Positions 63,443 through 64,000 of a stretch of 64,000 nt of DNA are shown here, piece after piece (within the stretch, counting starts at the first letter, position 1; each line of letters starts with the position of its first letter). The stretch spans positions 62,001-126,000 of the forward strand of contig JAJRRU010000008.1 of NCBI GenBank assembly GCA_024279135.1, in the 5' to 3' direction. The position numbers and the translations under genes were made by a program. Source of the DNA: Alphaproteobacteria bacterium. GTDB taxonomy: Bacteria; Pseudomonadota; Alphaproteobacteria; Rhodospirillales; Casp-alpha2. The notes under the pieces are model-generated. The model had not been told where the DNA came from. It ran no database searches and saw only the letters and a list, made by a program, of their open reading frames with translations.

Positions 63443-64000
63443 ATGTCGATTATTCTTGATGCATTAAAAAAATCGGAGGCAGAACGGAAAGCCAATACGG
63501 GTGATACCAAAAATCATGCACGCCCCAGTCAGTCAGGTGAACCGCGTGAGCCGAGTGCACCGGGTTCGCCCAAAGGCCTGGCACCTTCAAAACTGACCAT
63601 CGTGTTAATCGCGGGCCTTGTGGTTACCATAGGCGGCATTGGGTATATGGCCTTATCCGTGGACGAGCCATCAACCCCAAAGATCACGCAAGCACCATCC
63701 GAAATAATCCAGGAACCGGAAACTGCTCCTGAAACTGCCCAGATAAAACCGGAACCCAAACCGCTACCAAAACCGGAACCTGCTATTCAAACCATGCAAA
63801 CTATGCAACCGGAAGCCGGGTCTGAACCGGCGCCCGCAGGGAAACCGGCTTCCCCGGTTGCGCCCGTCTCCCTTAATGCCCCAGATCCAGAACCCAAACC
63901 AGAGCCAGAACCGAAAATAGTTCCCGAACCCATGGCGGTTGCCGATCCCTTGATGCCGCCTGAACCGGAACCAGTGCCGGTACTCGAACCCGTGCCCGAT
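63443..64000 (+). CDS. gspB: GspB-like protein, N-terminal part (partial)
   Basis: 186 codons up to the window edge. MSIILDALKKSEAERK is the GspB/ExeB N-terminal signature; one membrane helix at about residues 50-70; then a long PEPxP-rich, proline/glutamate periplasmic stretch expected to span the periplasm. The partner of the GspA protein just upstream (24-bp gap). The C-terminal domain is outside the window. Confidence 0.88.
   Translation, partial: MSIILDALKKSEAERKANTGDTKNHARPSQSGEPREPSAPGSPKGLAPSKLTIVLIAGLVVTIGGIGYMALSVDEPSTPKITQAPSEIIQEPETAPETAQIKPEPKPLPKPEPAIQTMQTMQPEAGSEPAPAGKPASPVAPVSLNAPDPEPKPEPEPKIVPEPMAVADPLMPPEPEPVPVLEPVPD

Noticed and set aside
63700-64000. Short repeats resembling an array
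   Set aside because: They are codons of the PEPxP-rich linker of GspB, irregular in spacing, and not a CRISPR or satellite array.
1-64000. tRNA, rRNA, CRISPR arrays, integrases or full-length insertion sequences
   Set aside because: I looked for these in the intergenic regions on both strands and found none that I could support; only the MITE-like element is reported.

Overview
The window reads as chromosome of an alphaproteobacterium of moderate G+C content. The gene order holB-metG-(insert)-tatD-MBL hydrolase, an alphaproteobacterial-type rpoH, squalene/hopanoid genes hpnCDE, a complete Cpa/Tad locus with a DUF2336 gene, and a fused FdsGB-type formate dehydrogenase all fit that class. A free-living, possibly marine, C1-using member is likely; this is inference from gene content, and no rRNA or tRNA gene is present to place it further.

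Layout. (1) 1-8.4 kb: end of holB, metG, then about 4.7 kb holding three genes that are each interrupted (an acetyl-xylan-esterase-like hydrolase with an in-frame TAG, an alpha/beta-hydrolase-like gene with a frameshift, a heme-binding PAS histidine kinase with a frameshift), then intact tatD and a PhnP-like metallo-beta-lactamase gene. (2) 8.8-12.3 kb: mazG, rpoH, mlaA. (3) 12.8-17.9 kb: ispH facing an hpnM/mlaC-hpnC-hpnD-hpnE operon. Between ispH and hpnE lies a 268-bp element with 34-bp terminal inverted repeats whose ends supply the stop codons of both flanking genes. (4) 18.1-25 kb: a lysE fragment, a PotD-like binding protein, an MFS transporter, a flippase-like membrane protein bracketed by a 41-42-bp direct repeat, a quinone oxidoreductase, and fhs. 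(5) 25.2-40.1 kb: a C1/methylated-amine island. It holds NAD-linked formate dehydrogenase (fused gamma-beta plus alpha), a methyltransferase, a DAO-type oxidase, a GMC/choline-dehydrogenase-like enzyme, a HAD phosphatase, two non-pyrrolysine MttB-family methyltransferases, and a tungsten aldehyde oxidoreductase set (4x[4Fe-4S] protein, AOR, MoaD-like protein). (6) 40.4-64 kb: Tad pilus genes (flp, cpaA, cpaB-cpaC-cpaD-cpaE-cpaF-tadB-tadC, tadG, tadD, PilZ, DUF2336). Embedded between cpaA and tadC is a glycosylation block (GT2, methyltransferase, two GT-C membrane enzymes, one STT3-like, nucleotidyltransferase, GHMP sugar kinase, epimerase). A Crp/Fnr regulator and a gspA-gspB pair close the window.

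How the parts may work together. Fhs and formate dehydrogenase are the two standard fates of formate (10-formyl-THF, or CO2 plus NADH). The MttB homologues, DAO and GMC enzymes fit oxidation or demethylation of choline/betaine-like compounds that feed C1 units. The AOR set would remove aldehydes, but it has an MttB gene where aorC, the NAD-linked flavoprotein, sits in the characterised aor operons. In the Tad region, a sugar-nucleotide pathway plus an STT3-like protein inside the pilus locus suggests a glycosylated pilin or surface glycan made together with the pilus.
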